Made by a program: the position numbers and the translations under genes. Source: Bacillota bacterium (GTDB taxonomy: Bacteria; Bacillota; Clostridia; Christensenellales; CAG-138). From it: 21,826 bases of DNA. Numbering within the stretch: position 1 is the stretch's first letter; each line of letters begins with the position of its first letter. Shown in pieces: positions 6,775-13,801 of this stretch. The DNA lies in the NCBI GenBank assembly GCA_023409435.1, contig JAEYHP010000109.1, positions 1 to 21,826 on the forward strand. Direction: 5' to 3'. Below the pieces are notes generated by a model. It worked only from the letters and a program-made list of their open reading frames with translations. It had not been told where the DNA came from and did no database searches.

Positions 6775-7221
6775 CTATGAAAGCAGCACTTTATAAATGC
6801 ATTTCCTGCGGTCGCCTTTTTTGTACATTTCGTTATCGGAGGGAAGATCTACTATGGCTTCCAGCACGCCGCCCACATATTCGCAGGTCTTGCGGGAAGC
6901 GATGTTTTCCGGGTTGCAGGTGATGTAGAGGTACTCCAGACCATGCAGCTTTGCCAGCGCAAAAAGCAGCAGGCAGGCTTTGCCCGCGTAATGGCGGCCC
7001 CGGTATTCCTCCTGCACGGAATAGCCGATGTTGCCGCCGTAGTATAGATTTTCCGTATGGCCGATGCGCAGGTCGCACCGGCCCATGACCCTGCCGGTGC
7101 GCGCCGAACAGATATCAAAATAGTAGGCGGGGACATACCCTTTTTCATGGTCCGCGGGGGCTGTTTTATGCAGGCGAAGGATAATCTCGTCGTTGCGCAG
7201 GAACTTGGTGTCAAAAAACAT
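6775..7221 (-). CDS. GNAT-family N-acetyltransferase
   Basis: This is a 148-residue protein of the GCN5-related acetyltransferase family, which transfers acetyl from acetyl-CoA to an amine. The coenzyme A-binding motif A lies at 69-84 (VQEEYRGRHYAGKACL, an R/Q-x-x-G-x-A variant). The C-terminal N-PENIASRKTCEYVGG pattern (103-118) is typical of motif B. I place the start at the ATG at 7221, which has a strong AGGAGGAG site 7 bp upstream. A longer frame to 7314 would overlap the serS stop and pass through a terminator hairpin. It lies downstream of serS on the same strand. The acceptor could be a small molecule or a protein; nothing distinguishes these. Confidence 0.88.
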   Translation of the reverse strand: MFFDTKFLRNDEIILRLHKTAPADHEKGYVPAYYFDICSARTGRVMGRCDLRIGHTENLYYGGNIGYSVQEEYRGRHYAGKACLLLFALAKLHGLEYLYITCNPENIASRKTCEYVGGVLEAIVDLPSDNEMYKKGDRRKCIYKVLLS

Positions 7222-7250
7222 GTCCGCTCCTCCTCGTTTGAATATCGGAA

Positions 7251-7284
7251 AGGCTCCGTTCCAATTGAATGGAATGCGGAGCCT
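7251..7284 (-). terminator. Intrinsic terminator after the second serS
   Basis: AGGCTCCG (7251-7258) pairs with CGGAGCCT (7277-7284), and the inner TTCCA pairs with TGGAA. It starts 27 bp after the stop codon on the minus strand. The U-tract is short (TTTCC), so some readthrough into the GNAT gene is possible. Confidence 0.6.
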
Positions 7285-7310
7285 GAAAGGTATGACCTCC
7301 GGACGCCGTG

Positions 7311-8582
7311 TCATTCGATCACGTTCGCGCCCATGTACGGTACGAGCACCTTGGGGATTTTTATGCTGCCGTCCGGCTGCTGGTAGTTTTCCAATATGGC
7401 CGCCACGGTGCGCCCCACCGCCACGCCGGAGCCGTTGAGCGTATGTAAGAGTTCGGGCTTGCTCTTTAAGTCCCTGCGGAAGCGGATGTTGGCGCGGCGG
7501 GCCTGGAAATCCTCAAAATTGGAGCAGGAGCTGATCTCCACATACCGCCCGTAGCTGGGCATCCATACCTCTATATCGTACGTCTTGGCGGAAGAAAAGC
7601 CCAGGTCGCCGGTAGAAAGCGCCACCACGCGGTAGGGGATGCCGAGCCGCTGCAGAACAAGCTCCGCGTCCAGAGTTAGCTTTTCAAGCTCTTCGTAGGA
7701 CTCCTCCGGCTTTGTGAACTTCACAAGCTCCACCTTGTTGAACTGGTGCTGGCGGATTAATCCCCGCGTATCCCGCCCGGCGCTGCCTGCCTCCGCGCGG
7801 AAGCACGCGCTGTACGCGCAGTATTTGATGGGAAGCTCCGCAGCGTCGAGTATGCTGTCACGGAACATGTTGGTCACGGGCACCTCCGCGGTGGGGATGA
7901 GGAAATATTCCGTACCCTCCACCTTGAACGCGTCCTCCTCAAACTTTGGGAGCTGACCCGTTCCCGTCATGCTCGCCCGGTTGACCATGAACGGCGGGAA
8001 CACCTCGGTATACCCGCTTTCGCAGGTGTGCGTATCCAGATAAAAGTTGATGACTGCGCGCTCCAGGCGTGCCCCCAGCCCTTTATAAAACGTAAAGCGT
8101 GCGCCCGTCACCTTCCCCGCTGTGGCCGGGTCCAGTATTTTCAACTGCTCGCCCAATTCCCAATGCGGCTTAGGCTCGAACGAAAACTTCGGGGGGTCGC
8201 CGTACTTGCGCACCTCCACATTTTCTTTGTTATCCGCACCCACCGGCACGCTTTCATGCGGGATGTTGGGGATGGAATAGAGAAACGCTTCCATCTTTTC
8301 ATCAAGCGCCGCGATCTCGGCGTCCAGCTCCTTGATTCTGGCTGCGGCCTCTTTCATTTCCTCCATCAACGCGTCCGTGCTTTCCCTCGCGCGCTTTAAT
8401 TGCGGGATCTGCGCGCTCACGGCGTTACGGCGCGCCTTTAGGGCTTCCGCCTCCGCCATCAACTTCCTTCTGGCGGCATCCGTCTCCAAAAAGGCGGACA
8501 CGTCCGCGCCCTTATTCCGGCGGTTCTTCATGGCGGTCAAAAGCGCTTCGGGGTTTTCACGGATTCGTTTGATGTCCAGCAT
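7311..8582 (-). CDS. serS: Seryl-tRNA synthetase, canonical bacterial type
   Basis: This is a 423-residue class II synthetase with all hallmarks of bacterial SerRS. The N-terminal arm (about 27-105) is a long Lys/Glu/Arg/Ala-rich coiled coil that holds the long variable arm of tRNA-Ser. The core has PTAEVPVTN, motif 2 SACFRAEAGSAGRDTRGLIR with HQFNKVE after it, and motif 3 HTLNGSGVAVGRTVAAILEN. The start ATG at 8582 has an AGGAGG site. No T-box is present in the 152 bp between it and argS. It follows argS on the same strand, separated by hairpins that may terminate or attenuate transcription. This is probably the housekeeping enzyme, while the plus-strand copy at 4221-5501 is the unusual one (inference). 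Confidence 0.97.
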   Translation of the reverse strand: MLDIKRIRENPEALLTAMKNRRNKGADVSAFLETDAARRKLMAEAEALKARRNAVSAQIPQLKRARESTDALMEEMKEAAARIKELDAEIAALDEKMEAFLYSIPNIPHESVPVGADNKENVEVRKYGDPPKFSFEPKPHWELGEQLKILDPATAGKVTGARFTFYKGLGARLERAVINFYLDTHTCESGYTEVFPPFMVNRASMTGTGQLPKFEEDAFKVEGTEYFLIPTAEVPVTNMFRDSILDAAELPIKYCAYSACFRAEAGSAGRDTRGLIRQHQFNKVELVKFTKPEESYEELEKLTLDAELVLQRLGIPYRVVALSTGDLGFSSAKTYDIEVWMPSYGRYVEISSCSNFEDFQARRANIRFRRDLKSKPELLHTLNGSGVAVGRTVAAILENYQQPDGSIKIPKVLVPYMGANVIE

Positions 8583-8644
8583 GGAAGGGGTGCCTCCTTT
8601 ATGCTAAGCAGATTGTATGTGAAGAGTATGGCGGGGTACGTTAC

Positions 8645-8712
8645 TTTTCTTTCACGAGAAAGAAAAATAACAAAAGAAAGCGGAAATATATTCCCGCATC
8701 GTTTTCTTTTGT
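8645..8712 (-). terminator. Two tandem hairpins between argS and serS
   Basis: On the minus strand after argS, a 10-bp stem ACAAAAGAAA/TTTCTTTTGT (8670-8679 with 8703-8712) encloses an inner GCGG/CCGC stem and is followed by TTATTTTTC. A second hairpin TTTTCTTTC/GAAAGAAAA with loop ACGA lies at 8645-8666. The first could terminate argS transcription. If so, serS would need its own promoter, which I did not find clearly. Confidence 0.55.
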
Positions 8713-8734
8713 GAAAAGAAGATTTTGCTCCTCT

Positions 8735-10432
8735 TTACATCCGCTCGGGCGCTGCGAGCCCTACCAGGAACAGGCCGGTGGAAATCACGCTTTTCGCGGC
8801 GGCGGTCAAAGCGAGCCGCGCTTTTTGCACCTGTGCCTCTTCGCCTATGATGCGCTGCTCGTAATAGAACTTGTTGTAGGCCTGGCACACGGCGACGACG
8901 GCGCGGGAAACAAGATACGGCTCGTTCTTTTGCGCGGCCTCGCGCACGGCGCGGGGGAAGTCCCCCATGGCGCGGATCACGCGCATGGCGTCTTCGTCGG
9001 AAAGCAGGCTGTAATCCAATTCTTCGGGGATATCGAAAACATTCGCCTTGCGCAGAACCGCGCAGCAGCGCGCATGGGTGTACTGCACATAGGGGCCGGT
9101 TTCGCCTTCAAAGTTGAGCGCCTTGTCCCAGCTGAATACCACATCCTTGATGCGGTTGTTGTAAAGCGCGTTCCAGACCACGGCGCCCACGCCCACCTGG
9201 CGGGCAACGGCGGGCTTGTCCTGTAAATCGGGCGTCTTTTCTGTGATGATCTCCAACGTCTTTTCAATGGCGGCGTTTAAAACGTCCTCCAAAAAGAGCA
9301 CCTTGCCGCGGCGGGTGGAAAGCGTGCCGTCCACCAGGCTGACCATGCCGAAGGAAACGTGCACAAGGTCCTTTGCCCAGGGGTAGCCCATCAGTTCCAC
9401 CACCTTGAACCATTGCCTAAAATGTAAATCCTGCTGATAGGCCACCACGTACAGGCATTTTGCAAAATCATAGGTGTCCTTGCGGTAGAGCGCTGCGGCG
9501 ATGTCACGGGTGGCATAAAGCGTCGCGCCGTCCGAGCGCAGCACGATGCAGGGCGGCATGCTGTAATCCGAAAGGTCCACCAGGTACGCGCCCTGATCGA
9601 GCTTCAGGAGATTCCGCTCCTCCAGCTCCTCGATGACGCGGCTCATTTTATCGTTATAAAAGCTTTCGCCTGCATAGCTGTCAAACGCGATGCCCAGCAG
9701 GTCGTATACGCGGCCCACTTCTTTGAGCGTAAGCGCCTTGAACCACTCGAAGAGGGAGAGTGCTTCCTCGTCGCTGTCCTCAATGCGCTTAAACCAGGCG
9801 CGCGCTTCGTCGTTGAGGCGGTCGTCCTTCTCCGCTTCGTCATGGAATTTTACGTAGAGGTCCAGCAGCGCCCGGATGGATTCCTGCTCCACCTGCGCGC
9901 GGTTGCCCCAACGCTTGTAGGCGACAATCAGCTTGCCAAACTGCGTGCCCCAATCGCCCAGGTGGTTGATGCCCACGCAGTTGTAGCCCAAATGCTGGTA
10001 AATGCGGTAAAGCGAATGGCCGATCACGGTGGAGCTTAAATGTCCGATATGGAACGGCTTTGCAATATTGATGGAGGAATAGTCGATGCAGATGTTGCGC
10101 TCCGCACCCTCCGTGCTGCCGCCGTAATTCTCATGCTGCTCGCGCACGGCTTCAAGCACCGCCTCGGCGTAGGCTTCAGGCTTGATAAAAAAATTGATAT
10201 ACCCGCCCACGGCTTCCGTACGGACCACAAAGGGGGGAAGCGTAAGCTTTTCGCAAAAGTCGGAGGCGATGGCAGGCGGCGCCTTGCGCAGGGCCTTGGA
10301 AAGTTTAAAACAGGGGAAGGCAAAGTCCCCCATGCTGCTGTCGGGGGGGATTTCAATCATGCTCTCCAGCTGTTGTGCGTCCATGCCGCTGCAGGCGGCT
10401 AAAGCTGCCGAGAGCTTTTGGGGAAACTCCAT
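8735..10432 (-). CDS. argS: Arginyl-tRNA synthetase
   Basis: This is a 565-residue class I synthetase that charges tRNA-Arg. The N-terminal additional domain (about 1-85) recognises the tRNA D-loop side. The HIGH signature is at residues 128-131 in KPFHIGHLSS, followed by NHLGDWGTQFGKL, a strong ArgRS pattern. The second signature region reads TLSTRRGK (about 355) and lacks the KMSK lysine, as is seen in many ArgRS. The C-terminal DALR anticodon-binding domain runs from about 445 and includes YVQYTHAR. I place the start at the ATG at 10432, preceded by GTGAGG. An in-frame GTG at 10447 overlaps that site and is less likely. Its own promoter lies just upstream. Length is normal. Confidence 0.96.
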   Translation of the reverse strand: MEFPQKLSAALAACSGMDAQQLESMIEIPPDSSMGDFAFPCFKLSKALRKAPPAIASDFCEKLTLPPFVVRTEAVGGYINFFIKPEAYAEAVLEAVREQHENYGGSTEGAERNICIDYSSINIAKPFHIGHLSSTVIGHSLYRIYQHLGYNCVGINHLGDWGTQFGKLIVAYKRWGNRAQVEQESIRALLDLYVKFHDEAEKDDRLNDEARAWFKRIEDSDEEALSLFEWFKALTLKEVGRVYDLLGIAFDSYAGESFYNDKMSRVIEELEERNLLKLDQGAYLVDLSDYSMPPCIVLRSDGATLYATRDIAAALYRKDTYDFAKCLYVVAYQQDLHFRQWFKVVELMGYPWAKDLVHVSFGMVSLVDGTLSTRRGKVLFLEDVLNAAIEKTLEIITEKTPDLQDKPAVARQVGVGAVVWNALYNNRIKDVVFSWDKALNFEGETGPYVQYTHARCCAVLRKANVFDIPEELDYSLLSDEDAMRVIRAMGDFPRAVREAAQKNEPYLVSRAVVAVCQAYNKFYYEQRIIGEEAQVQKARLALTAAAKSVISTGLFLVGLAAPERM

Positions 10433-10467
10433 TTTGGATGACCTCACACTCTAAAAATCGTTCCTAT

Positions 10468-10496
10468 AGTATACCAGATGCCGAACGAAAGCGCAA
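10468..10496 (-). promoter_or_regulatory. Promoter of argS
   Basis: On the minus strand -35 TTGCGC (10491-10496) is followed after 17 bp by -10 TATACT (10468-10473), with a TG one base upstream of the -10. This places the start about 30 bp before the argS ATG. Confidence 0.65.
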
Positions 10497-10773
10497 AAAA
10501 TACGGGAGAAATGCTGTTAATCAACGATTTTTTACAAAATTCGGCAATATTCGGTTTGCGCATGTATGGAGCGATGTGATATGCTAAAACTGTAACAAGC
10601 TACAGCGGGTAGAGTATTCATTTGAGAACCGGGGAAATTTACAAATGAGGGAAATTCTTTAAATAAATTCGGTTTTTATTGCATACAATGGTATGTTATG
10701 CTATATCAAGTGTGATATAATAAACACAAGATGAGTGGCAGAAACGACGCGATCTACGAAAGGGTGGTCTGTC
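10497..10773 (+). other. Intergenic region with promoter-like elements upstream of the ComFB-like gene
   Basis: No coding frame is supported here. Two plus-strand promoter candidates are seen. The first is TTGCGC (10556-10561) with 18 bp to TATGCT (10580-10585). The second is an extended -10 TGATATAAT (10713-10721). Between them lie two small inverted repeats, CTGTA/TACAG near 10590-10605 and TCATTTG/CAAATGA near 10618-10650. A leader RNA from the first promoter is possible. I recognise no riboswitch class. Confidence 0.4.
10713..10721 (+). promoter_or_regulatory. Extended -10 promoter of the ComFB-like gene
   Basis: TGATATAAT carries a perfect TATAAT hexamer plus the TG extension. No convincing -35 is seen, as is common for extended -10 promoters. 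It lies about 50 bp before the chosen TTG start. Confidence 0.55.
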
Positions 10774-11082
10774 TTGGAAACAAAAGCGATACCCGTCAAC
10801 CTTATGGAATCCCTGGTGGAAAGCAAGCTTGAGGAATTGATGCATCAGGAGGAAATGTGTTGCTGTGAACAGTGTCGCATGGACGTCATGGCTTTGGCGC
10901 TCAACAACCTGCCCGCTAAATATACCAGCAGCCTGAGCGGGGATATATTCACGCGCTTTCATGCAATGAGTACGCAGTTCCAGGCGGATATCACAGCCGC
11001 CGTACTCAAGGCCATCGCCGCCGTGCGCAGCAACCCGCGCCATCCGCAGGAAGTGGCTCATAAACAGACCTGTAGTAACTGA
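10774..11082 (+). CDS. ComFB-like late competence family protein
   Basis: This is a 102-residue protein resembling the late competence protein ComFB family. It has an N-terminal helix (PVNLMESLVESKLEEL), a cysteine cluster CCCEQC at residues 29-34, and the characteristic MDVMALALNNLPAKYTSSLS that follows. Family members are small, and cysteines in this position are thought to bind zinc; some relatives have been linked to nucleotide second messengers. Its role here is unknown. I chose the TTG at 10774 because AGGGTGG lies 7 bp upstream. A GTG at 10735 and internal ATGs are in frame but have poorer sites. It stands alone between its promoter and a strong terminator; no comFA or comFC neighbour is visible. 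Confidence 0.82.
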   Translation: METKAIPVNLMESLVESKLEELMHQEEMCCCEQCRMDVMALALNNLPAKYTSSLSGDIFTRFHAMSTQFQADITAAVLKAIAAVRSNPRHPQEVAHKQTCSN

Positions 11083-11104
11083 ACTCGCCCTGACATAAAA
11101 ATAT

Positions 11105-11134
11105 ATGCCCCCGCAGGAAATCCTGCGGGGGCAT
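11105..11134. terminator. Strong bidirectional hairpin between convergent genes
   Basis: ATGCCCCCGCAGG pairs with CCTGCGGGGGCAT around a short AAAT loop. It lies between the ComFB-like gene (plus) and the SH3 lipoprotein gene (minus). U-tracts are short on both sides, but stem stability is very high. Confidence 0.75.
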
Positions 11135-11156
11135 TATAGTCTTCTCCTGTTTCAAG

Positions 11157-11840
11157 TTATGGTGTCGCCGTGGGTTTGGGCGTATCCTCCGGCGTGGGGA
11201 ACGTACCCTCTCTTTCGGGTGCGGGCGTTATCAGCGCCGCGGCTTCCTCTGCGGTAATGAAGGTGACGTCAGTTTCCTTCATGTAGCGCTGCAGCGAGCC
11301 GTTGTAAACGACATGCAGGTATCCATTGAGCGCGCGCAGGACCTTCACCAAATCGCCCTCCTTGAGTTTGACCTCGGAAAGGTCGGTCTCGGAGAGGGAT
11401 TTATACAACTGCGCCTCGGGTACGCTTACCTTGGCCCACCGCATATTGTGCGGCCGGGGCGGTTCGCCCAGCGTGACAAGGTCTTCCTTGATATAGGCGG
11501 TTAAGCCTTCATAATGTACCATGTACCAGCCGTCCTTGAGGGACATCACGTCAAACGCCACATTCTCCCCCAGGATGTCGAGCACATCCGCTGAGGTAGC
11601 GGGTTCCGCGCGCAGGTTCACGCCTTCGCCGTTGCAGTAGCCCTTGGCGGGGAATGTAACGGGTGTGGGCGCGGGTACCGGCGTATAGGCCGGAGCTGCG
11701 ACGGCCGCCGAGGACGGGGATGCAGGCGTAGCGCTGGGCGCGGGCTTTGGCGTGGCTTTGTCCACAGAGGCGGCGGGCTTACAGGCAAAGGCCGCAAACA
11801 AAAGCAGCAGGATGAGGATCAGGCAGGCAGTCTTTTTCAC
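11157..11840 (-). CDS. Lipoprotein with SH3-like domains
   Basis: This is a 227-residue secreted lipoprotein. The start MKKTACLILILLLLFAAFAC has a short basic n-region, a hydrophobic core and a lipobox ending in C20, so it should be lipidated and held on the outer face of the membrane. A Pro/Ala/Ser/Thr linker (about 22-65) follows. SH3-like domain 1 covers about 65-124 (GVNLRAEPATSADVLDIL, then DGWYMVHYEGLTAYI). A second, more divergent one covers about 137-195. A Pro/Thr-rich tail ends the protein. Bacterial SH3 domains commonly bind cell-wall peptides. I chose the GTG at 11840, which has AAGGAG 8 bp upstream; the GTG at 11849 overlaps that site. No enzymatic domain is present. Confidence 0.88.
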   Translation of the reverse strand: MKKTACLILILLLLFAAFACKPAASVDKATPKPAPSATPASPSSAAVAAPAYTPVPAPTPVTFPAKGYCNGEGVNLRAEPATSADVLDILGENVAFDVMSLKDGWYMVHYEGLTAYIKEDLVTLGEPPRPHNMRWAKVSVPEAQLYKSLSETDLSEVKLKEGDLVKVLRALNGYLHVVYNGSLQRYMKETDVTFITAEEAAALITPAPEREGTFPTPEDTPKPTATP

Positions 11841-11893
11841 GTGCTCCACTCCTTAGAGTAAATTTGGCTTTTGTGGAAACTTGTTCTACAACC

Positions 11894-11923
11894 ATAATAC
11901 CCTTTTTTGTTAAAATGATACAA
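11894..11923 (-). promoter_or_regulatory. Probable promoter of the SH3 lipoprotein gene
   Basis: On the minus strand TTGTAT (11918-11923) is followed after 18 bp by TATTAT (11894-11899), about 55 bp before the start codon. Confidence 0.5.
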
Positions 11924-12025
11924 GCATGGCAATGCATCATTTTTGCAAAAAAATCACTGTATGAAAACGGGGCGCAAAGGCGAAGAACTTTTATAAAACA
12001 CAGCGGGTTTCCCTAACCGGCAGGC

Positions 12026-12054
12026 TTGTCCGGGCACGACATTTGCGGTATAGT
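12026..12054 (+). promoter_or_regulatory. Promoter of the serine dehydratase operon
   Basis: TTGTCC (12026-12031) and TATAGT (12049-12054) are separated by exactly 17 bp, about 27 bp before the first gene. No operator or riboswitch is apparent. Confidence 0.65.
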
Positions 12055-12080
12055 GGGAAAAGGAATTTCAGGAGGAAGTC

Positions 12081-12743
12081 ATGGCGGAATATAGCGTATT
12101 TGATATTATCGGCCCCAGGATGACGGGGCCATCTAGTTCCCACACGGCGGGCGCGTGCCGCCTGTCTAACACCGCCCGGCGCATTGCGGGGGAAGATATT
12201 TTAGCCGTAGCGTTTACGCTCTATGGCTCTTTTGCAAAGACAGGCGCGGGTCACGGAACTGATAAGGCGCTCATCGCCGGGATATTGGGCATGCAGCCCG
12301 ACGATCCGGGCATCATAAACGCATATGAGGCGGCGGAACAGGCAGGCGTGGGCGTTTCTTTTTCTTACAGCGAAGATACGCCGCACCATCCGAACACCGT
12401 GCGGATCCGTATCGCGGGTAAAAATGGTATTACAACCGAGGTGGTGGGCGAATCCATCGGCGGCGGCAATATCCGCATTGTAGAGATTAACGGGCTGGAC
12501 GTGGAGCTTACGGGCGATTATCCCACGCTCATCATCCAATACCAGGATGTGCCGGGCGTTGTGGCCGTGGTAACGCATGTCTTAGCCCAGCACCATATCA
12601 ACATTGCGTTTATGCGCGTATTCCGTCACGGGAAGGGCGCGGACGCGTACATGATTATTGAGACCGATCAGGCGGTCGACTACTCCACGCACAATCTCAT
12701 TATGGGCCTTTCGGATGGCATTACAGCCGTCTATGCTGTATAA
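12081..12743 (+). CDS. sdaAB: L-serine dehydratase, iron-sulfur type, beta subunit
   Basis: This is a 220-residue beta subunit of the oxygen-sensitive 4Fe-4S L-serine dehydratase, which converts L-serine to pyruvate and ammonia in the cytoplasm. The N-terminal signature SVFDIIGPRMTGPSSSHTAG is typical of the family, with GHGTDKALIAGILG following. The C-terminal part (about 147-220; LIIQYQDVPGVVAVVTHVLA) is an ACT domain, a small-molecule binding module that may sense serine. The ATG at 12081 follows AGGAGG. The alpha subunit gene starts 13 bp after the stop codon, so the pair forms a tight operon and presumably a heteromeric enzyme. Confidence 0.96.
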   Translation: MAEYSVFDIIGPRMTGPSSSHTAGACRLSNTARRIAGEDILAVAFTLYGSFAKTGAGHGTDKALIAGILGMQPDDPGIINAYEAAEQAGVGVSFSYSEDTPHHPNTVRIRIAGKNGITTEVVGESIGGGNIRIVEINGLDVELTGDYPTLIIQYQDVPGVVAVVTHVLAQHHINIAFMRVFRHGKGADAYMIIETDQAVDYSTHNLIMGLSDGITAVYAV

Positions 12744-12756
12744 GGAGGGAGAAAGC

Positions 12757-13647
12757 ATGGTGGACTTTCGCTCCGGTGTAGAACTTCTTTCCGTTTGTAA
12801 AGAGCGGGGCATTACCATTGCGGAGGCAATGCAGTTAAGGGAAGAGCATAGAAGCGAGCTTAACCGCACCCACATTCGCAAGGAAATGAAAAAGAATCTT
12901 GCGGTCATGCAGGAAGGCGTCGCGCGCGGGCTTCGCGGGGATGTCCGTTCGTTGAGCGGGCTTTCGGGCGGGGACGCGGCACGGTTGCTTCAGTACGCGC
13001 CGAATGCCCTCTTGGGGGCGGACGCCGCGCATGCCGCCGCCGCCGCAATGGCGGTCGTGGAGGTGAACGCTTCCATGGGCCGCATCGTCGCTGCGCCTAC
13101 GGCGGGCGCTTCCGGCATATTGCCGGGCGTGCTTGTGGCGCTTAGTGAAAAACGCGGGTGGGGGGCGGAAGCGCTCATCGACGCGTTGTTTACTGCGGGG
13201 GCGGTCGGCATGCTGATCGCGAGCCACGCCACCATCGCGGGAGCAGATGGCGGCTGTCAGGCGGAAACCGGCTCCGGGGCGGCGATGGCTGCCGCGGCAC
13301 TGGTGGAACTCAATGGCGGTACGCCGGAAATGGCGCTCCACGCGGCGGCGATTTCATTGAAAAACGTGCTGGGCCTTGTGTGCGACCCCGTGGGAGGATT
13401 GGTGGAGTGCCCCTGCATCAAGCGCAACGCCATAGGCGCTGTCAACGCGATGTTAAGCGCGGATCTTGCGCTCTGCGGTGTCGTTTCACACATCCCGTTT
13501 GACGAGGTGGTGGAAGCCATGCGCGCGGTGGGCGCCGTGATGCGGCCGGAGCTGAGGGAAACCGCATTGGGCGGGCTTGCGGCCACGCCTACCGGCCGTG
13601 AGATGGCGGCGCGCCTGCGCGAGGGCAAGACGCTCGAAGGGTTTTAG
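12757..13647 (+). CDS. sdaAA: L-serine dehydratase, iron-sulfur type, alpha subunit
   Basis: This is a 296-residue catalytic alpha subunit. Conserved cysteines that can hold the 4Fe-4S cluster are visible: C167 in GADGGCQAETGSG, C209 in GLVCDPVGG, and C218/C220 in VECPCIKRN. The middle motif APTAGASGILPGVL is characteristic of the family. I chose the ATG at 12757, which has AGGAGG 8 bp upstream. A longer frame opens at 12658 but lies inside the beta-subunit gene. A strong terminator follows, so the operon has only two genes. In amino-acid-fermenting Clostridia this enzyme feeds serine carbon into pyruvate. Confidence 0.96.
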   Translation: MVDFRSGVELLSVCKERGITIAEAMQLREEHRSELNRTHIRKEMKKNLAVMQEGVARGLRGDVRSLSGLSGGDAARLLQYAPNALLGADAAHAAAAAMAVVEVNASMGRIVAAPTAGASGILPGVLVALSEKRGWGAEALIDALFTAGAVGMLIASHATIAGADGGCQAETGSGAAMAAAALVELNGGTPEMALHAAAISLKNVLGLVCDPVGGLVECPCIKRNAIGAVNAMLSADLALCGVVSHIPFDEVVEAMRAVGAVMRPELRETALGGLAATPTGREMAARLREGKTLEGF

Positions 13648-13700
13648 TATTTTCGATTAAGGTACACAGGAAACGCAAACCAGTATTTCTATATAGATGA

Positions 13701-13740
13701 AAAAAGTATGCCGGTGGTTGCAGCCCCCGGCATACTTTTT
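13701..13740. terminator. Bidirectional intrinsic terminator
   Basis: AAAAAGTATGCCGG (13701-13714) pairs with CCGGCATACTTTTT (13727-13740), followed by TT. It lies between the serine dehydratase operon (plus) and the pyrophosphatase gene (minus) and can end both. Confidence 0.85.
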
Positions 13741-13801
13741 TTGTCGAAACATAACATATCTTTCAATCCGCTGAAAAGTCCATAGGACTGTCGACGGTAT
13801 T

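Noticed and set aside
6189..8582. Serine-related resistance island made of the second serS, GNAT and hydrolase genes
   Set aside because: The second serS is the canonical housekeeping type and a terminator hairpin separates it from the GNAT gene; nothing ties the three functions together.
12658..12756. Upstream extension of the serine dehydratase alpha subunit
   Set aside because: The extension lies inside the beta-subunit gene, while the ATG at 12757 has a strong AGGAGG site and the expected family N-terminus.
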